Assembly (NCBI GenBank): GCA_005882765.1
Contig: VBDV01000121.1
Coordinates: 1 to 36,619, forward strand
Reading direction: 5' to 3'
Length of the DNA: 36,619 nt
Origin: Chloroflexota bacterium
GTDB lineage: Bacteria; Chloroflexota; Limnocylindria; P2-11E
Part shown: in pieces, positions 33,479-36,619 of the stretch
Layout: every line of letters begins with the position of its first letter
How positions within the stretch are numbered: the stretch's first letter is position 1
Notes under the pieces: model-generated
The model's input: the letters and a program-made list of their open reading frames with translations, nothing else
What the model was told of the DNA's origin: nothing
Database searches by the model: none
Position numbers and translations under genes: made by a program

Positions 33479-33904
33479 ATGCGCTCGGCGGCCGACGACA
33501 TCAGCGAAACGCTCGCCGGCCTCGCGATCTTCGCCGATCTCTCCCGCCCCGAGGTCGAGCGGATCGCCCACACGCTCGAGGAGCGCTACTTCGCTCAGGA
33601 CGAGCGAGTTCTCCGCGAGGGCCTCTCCGGCTCGGCCTTTTACATCATCCTCGACGGCGAGGCCGCGGTGATCGCGGGTGGTAAACGCGTGAATACGCTC
33701 GGGCGCGGCGAGTTCTTCGGGGAGATCTCCGTCCTTCTGGGTGAGGCCCCGGTGGCGGACATCATCGCGGCGCGGCCACTCCGTTGTCTCGTCCTGCCCG
33801 GCGAGCTCTTGAAGGAATTCCTGCAGACGAACCCACGCGTCTGCTACCGCATCCTCGTGGCGGAAGCCCGCAAGCTCGCGAACGCGACGCGGAGGGGCGG
33901 CTGA
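33479..33904 (+). CDS. Single-domain cyclic-nucleotide-binding-fold protein
   Basis: This 141-residue protein is one CRP/PKA-type cNMP-binding domain, with no DNA-binding part. Visible are LAIFADLSRPEVERIAHTLE, the beta-roll VLREGLSGSAFYIILDGEAA, and the phosphate cassette FFGEISVLLGEAPVADIIAA (about 79-98). The cassette keeps Phe-Gly-Glu but has Pro-Val-Ala where family members have Arg-x-Ala, so the phosphate-binding Arg is missing. It may not bind cAMP in the usual way. The stop overlaps the next gene's CTG as CTGA, so it is translated with the flavoprotein and probably acts as its partner subunit. Confidence 0.85.
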   Translation: MRSAADDISETLAGLAIFADLSRPEVERIAHTLEERYFAQDERVLREGLSGSAFYIILDGEAAVIAGGKRVNTLGRGEFFGEISVLLGEAPVADIIAARPLRCLVLPGELLKEFLQTNPRVCYRILVAEARKLANATRRGG

Positions 33905-35391
33905 CGGAGCGACCGCATCCACCCGGCGACTATCCGGTCGTTCTCGTCGGCAGCGGACCCGGCGGCCTGCAGATCAGCTACTCGCTCTCGCGACTCGGCG
34001 TGAAGCATGCCGCGATCTCGGCCGACGAGAACGCCGGCGGCATGTTCCGCAAGTGGCCGTTCTTCCAGCGCCTGCTCTCTTGGACCAAGCCGTATGCCCC
34101 GTTCGAGCAGGGCACGCGCGAGTACGAGCGCTACGACTGGAACAGCCTGCTTCCCGAAGAGAAGGCGTGCCGCGCACTCATGTGCTCGATGATGGACGGC
34201 ACTTCGTACTACCCCTCGCGCCCCGAGATGCAACGTAACCTCGAAGCGTTCGCCGAGCGCACCGGCGTCGCCGTGCGTTACGGCTGCCGCTGGACCGGAA
34301 CCCGGCGCGACGGCGATCGCTGGGTCCTCGAGACGAGCGACGGCGAGTACCGCTGCCAGGTCCCGATCTTCGCTGTGGGTGTGGCCGAGCCGTGGCGTCC
34401 GCAGATGCCCGGTATCGAGGACGTCCCGCATTACGCCGAGACGCGTCCTGCGGAGACCTATGCGGGCCGGCGCGTCTTCATCGTTGGCAAAGAGAACTCA
34501 GGATTCGAGCTTGCGACGGGATTCCTCCAGTGGGCGAAGCAGATCGTCCTCGCGTCTCCATCGCCGGCGAAGCTCTCGATCAACACGCGCTCGCTCGTCG
34601 GAGTCCGCGCGCGCTATGTGCAGCCGTATGAGGATCACGTCCTCGCGGGCGGCGTCATCGTGCTCGACGCGTCGATCGAGCGCGTCGAGCGGACCGGTAA
34701 GACGTTCCGCGTGCACACCCGAAAGGCAGAAAGCGCCGTCGAGCTCGTCTTCGAGGTCGACGACGTCATCGCGGCGACGGGTTTCACTAGCCCGATCCAA
34801 GATCTCGCCAAGCTCGGCGTCGCGACGGTCGGCCGCAACAAGCTCCCCGCGCAGACGCCGTTCTGGGAGAGCGCGTCGGTCCCGGGCGTGTATTTCGGCG
34901 GGACGATCCACCAGGCATCGCCCGGCCTGCGCAAGCACGGCCTGCCCAGTAACTCAGGCGGCGTGAACGGGCATCGCTACAACGGCCGGATCCTCGCGCG
35001 CCACGTCGCTAAGAAGCACTTCGGCATCGACCCCGAGCGGCCGGTCATCGCCCGCGCCGAGATCGTGTCCTATCTATTGCACGAGGTTACGAACGCGCCG
35101 GAGCTGTGGCACCAGAAGTCGTATCTCGCGCGCGTGCTCGTCCAAGATCCCAAGCGCGGGATCGTCGACGACGGGATCGTCCCGCTCCAGAGCTTCGTCG
35201 ACTCAGGTCCGGCAGACGGCGCCGCCGCGACGCTCGAGGAGAATCCCGCGGGCGACATCTACCCGGTCCTCTACACCCGCCGCGGTGGCATAAGCGCCGA
35301 GCACGCCCTGCCGCCGCACCCGCTGCACGACTTCCGCACGCGCGACCACGAGAAGGCGGTCGTTGCTGCGCTCGAGGGTCTGCTCCTCTAG
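33901..35391 (+). CDS. FAD/NAD(P)-binding flavoprotein (COG2072-like), CTG start
   Basis: This 496-residue protein starts at CTG 33901, with GGAGG five nt upstream and a CTGA overlap; no ATG, GTG or TTG is suitably placed in frame. The FAD Rossmann motif is YPVVLVGSGPGGLQ (Gly17-x-Gly19-x-x-Gly22) and the NAD(P) site RRVFIVGKENSGFELA; FAVGVAEPWRPQMPG and ATGFTSPI complete the monooxygenase/K+-transport-flavoprotein pattern. There is no CxxC, so it is not a thioredoxin reductase; CRALMC is a CX4C. Fusions of cNMP domains to flavin reductases are known in actinobacteria, so coupling to the cNMP-fold protein suggests a ligand-controlled redox enzyme. The substrate is unknown. Confidence 0.85.
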   Translation: MTERPHPPGDYPVVLVGSGPGGLQISYSLSRLGVKHAAISADENAGGMFRKWPFFQRLLSWTKPYAPFEQGTREYERYDWNSLLPEEKACRALMCSMMDGTSYYPSRPEMQRNLEAFAERTGVAVRYGCRWTGTRRDGDRWVLETSDGEYRCQVPIFAVGVAEPWRPQMPGIEDVPHYAETRPAETYAGRRVFIVGKENSGFELATGFLQWAKQIVLASPSPAKLSINTRSLVGVRARYVQPYEDHVLAGGVIVLDASIERVERTGKTFRVHTRKAESAVELVFEVDDVIAATGFTSPIQDLAKLGVATVGRNKLPAQTPFWESASVPGVYFGGTIHQASPGLRKHGLPSNSGGVNGHRYNGRILARHVAKKHFGIDPERPVIARAEIVSYLLHEVTNAPELWHQKSYLARVLVQDPKRGIVDDGIVPLQSFVDSGPADGAAATLEENPAGDIYPVLYTRRGGISAEHALPPHPLHDFRTRDHEKAVVAALEGLLL

Positions 35392-35407
35392 AGGAGTTTC
35401 CGGCGGC

Positions 35408-36256
35408 TTGCAGGCGGAGATTAGCCTGCGGCTGGTGGCGCCCCGGCTGAGCGCTGAAGCGGAGTGGCGGGAGTTTCTCACGCACGGGAACCCCGGCCTG
35501 CAGCGGCTGCGCGCCCTGTTCCGACGAGTGCCGGAGGATCCTCGGTGCGTTTCCTGCTGTGCGCCTTTCAAAGGGCCAGTGGCGCCGTTGTTTCGGGCGC
35601 TTGGGTTCACGCGCTTCGACAAGAACCCGCGCTGGTGCGCAAACTGCTTCGGCCATCTCGTCAAGCATCAGATCGGCGGGGCCGTCGTCGAGATCTCGAT
35701 GCTCTTCGCCGACGTGCGCGGATCGACACCGATGGCCGAATCGATGGCGCCGACGCAGTTCCACACGATCATCGACCGCTTCTACGCCGAAGGCACGCGC
35801 GCGCTGATCGCGCACGACGCGCTGATCGAGCGGTTCATGGGCGACCAGATCGTCGCGTATTTCGTGCCCAGCTTCGCGGGTGCCGCCCACGCCCGTCGTG
35901 CGATCGACGCGGGCCTGGCGCTCCTCGAAGCGACGGGTCACGGCGATCCGGGCGGACCGTGGATACCGGTGGGGGTCGGTGTTCATACTGGCGACGCGTT
36001 CGTGGGAACCGTCGGTGACCCACGTCAGGTCGTCAACTTCACCGCCCTGGGTGACGCAGTGAATCTCGGCGCGCGTCTCGCATCGGCTGCCATCGACGGA
36101 GCGCTCGTGGTGAGCGAAGCGTCCGCGTCTCTCGGCGGACTACCTAAAGACGCCGGCGACCGCCGGTCGGTCTCCGTCAAAGGAAAACACGACGCGATCG
36201 CGGTGCGTGTCCTCACAGTGGCGGCCTCCAAGGCGATTCTTCAGTCCGCGCGTTAA
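35408..36256 (+). CDS. Class III adenylate/guanylate cyclase with N-terminal Cys cluster
   Basis: This 282-residue protein is measured from TTG 35408; GTG 35435 (273 residues) is also possible and has no better site. The N-terminal part has CVSCC and CANC (Cys47, Cys50, Cys51, Cys77, Cys80 in the TTG numbering) separated by APFKGPVAPLFRALGF, a pattern that may bind zinc or an iron-sulfur cluster. The cyclase domain follows: SMLFADVRGSTPMAE (Asp102), ERFMGDQIVAYF (Asp146), and VNFTALGDAVNLGARLASAA. As in the large cyclase, Arg (142) replaces the usual base-selecting Lys. It lies 16 nt after the flavoprotein and is probably in the same operon. Confidence 0.88.
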   Translation: MQAEISLRLVAPRLSAEAEWREFLTHGNPGLQRLRALFRRVPEDPRCVSCCAPFKGPVAPLFRALGFTRFDKNPRWCANCFGHLVKHQIGGAVVEISMLFADVRGSTPMAESMAPTQFHTIIDRFYAEGTRALIAHDALIERFMGDQIVAYFVPSFAGAAHARRAIDAGLALLEATGHGDPGGPWIPVGVGVHTGDAFVGTVGDPRQVVNFTALGDAVNLGARLASAAIDGALVVSEASASLGGLPKDAGDRRSVSVKGKHDAIAVRVLTVAASKAILQSAR

Positions 36257-36268
36257 TCGCGCCCGACG

Positions 36269-36619
36269 CTACTTGCCGTCGGTGAGACCGATGACGTTCC
36301 CGTCGAGGTCGCTGAAGAGCGCGATCGTCGTGGTCGGTCCGACCTTCGTCGTCGGGAATACGACCTTCCCGCCGGCGTCGGTCGCCTTCTTCAGCGTGGC
36401 GTTCAGATCGCGCACAACGACGTAGAACGTGACGAAGGGCTTGGGCCCGCGGAGCGGACCGATCCCGCCGCCGATTCCCTTGCCGCCCGCGTCGGTGTCG
36501 ACGAACGTGTAGCCGGTCTGGGGGACCTCGTTCATCTTCCAGCCAAACACCGATGTGTAGAACCGGCGAGCCTTCGCGGGATCCGCGCTGTTTATCTCGA
36601 AATTGGTGACCGGATCGCC
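36269..36619 (-). CDS. VOC/glyoxalase-family protein, N-terminus outside the window
   Basis: The minus-strand frame stays open to the right edge (116 residues seen). It reads DPVTNFEINSADPAKARRFY, TSVFGWKM, then GGGIGPLRGPKPFVTFYVVV, KVVFPTTKVGPTTTIALFSD and LDGNVIGL, the betaalphabetabetabeta pattern of vicinal-oxygen-chelate proteins such as glyoxalase/bleomycin-resistance/dioxygenase relatives. The start lies beyond 36619; GTG 36550 would delete the first strand and is not the start. The function cannot be narrowed; many such proteins are of unknown role. Confidence 0.8.
   Translation of the reverse strand, partial: GDPVTNFEINSADPAKARRFYTSVFGWKMNEVPQTGYTFVDTDAGGKGIGGGIGPLRGPKPFVTFYVVVRDLNATLKKATDAGGKVVFPTTKVGPTTTIALFSDLDGNVIGLTDGK

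Noticed and set aside
33901-35391. Calling the flavoprotein a thioredoxin reductase
   Set aside because: It lacks the CxxC redox motif; the pattern fits COG2072-type flavoproteins better.

Overview
This is about 36.6 kb of GC-rich chromosomal DNA from a free-living bacterium. High GC, many Thr/Pro/Ser-rich lipoproteins, DUF5667-type partners of ECF sigma factors, a cyclase/NB-ARC/TPR regulator and frequent leaderless promoters (TANNNT about 6-8 nt before the start codon) suggest a terrestrial or freshwater Chloroflexota-like or Actinobacteria-like lineage. That assignment is inference; there is no rRNA or other strong marker except typA. I see no tRNA, CRISPR array, transposase or phage gene.

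Layout. 1-7.7 kb: the 5' part of an aldo/keto reductase (minus), an AMP-forming acyl-CoA ligase (plus), then a minus-strand run of desuccinylase/aspartoacylase-like hydrolase, peptide-type binding lipoprotein, sugar-type binding lipoprotein and two sugar-type permeases. 7.7-15.4 kb: a PstS-like lipoprotein, a Gfo/Idh/MocA oxidoreductase, a secreted small protein, a VirB11/PilT-like ATPase, an AraC regulator, an MFS carrier, an M20 dipeptidase and a BON-domain protein. 15.2-19.5 kb: a stress/envelope region with a duplicated-repeat secreted protein, a hairpin repeat cluster, an ECF sigma/DUF5667 pair, two tandem hydrophilin-like miniproteins, ArsC and small membrane proteins. 19.6-25.3 kb: an MFS/metallo-beta-lactamase-fold operon, a YiiX-like hydrolase, a lipoprotein intradiol dioxygenase and typA. 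25.3-27.3 kb: a second ECF sigma/membrane-partner operon facing a leaderless miniprotein and a lipoprotein. 27.75-30.75 kb: an operon of HTH regulator, M20D amidohydrolase and MFS carrier joined by 4-nt overlaps. 30.7-36.3 kb: a signalling locus with a large class III cyclase-NB-ARC-TPR protein, a divergent cNMP-fold protein coupled to a flavoprotein, and a second class III cyclase. The right edge holds a truncated VOC-family gene.

The most unusual points are as follows. (1) The cyclase / cNMP-fold / flavoprotein / cyclase locus may be a second-messenger-linked redox module, although the cNMP-fold protein lacks the usual phosphate-binding Arg. (2) Several genes appear to start at codons other than ATG/GTG/TTG: CTG placed after a Shine-Dalgarno sequence in CTGA overlaps, and ATC placed exactly where a leaderless TAGNNT promoter puts the start. 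(3) An ECF sigma gene has an in-frame TAA at codon 6 after its only good start. (4) Two tandem MQEK...DVGKKGG miniproteins lie side by side. (5) Almost every convergent gene pair overlaps at its 3' ends. All functions are inferred from reading the sequence; no database search was run.
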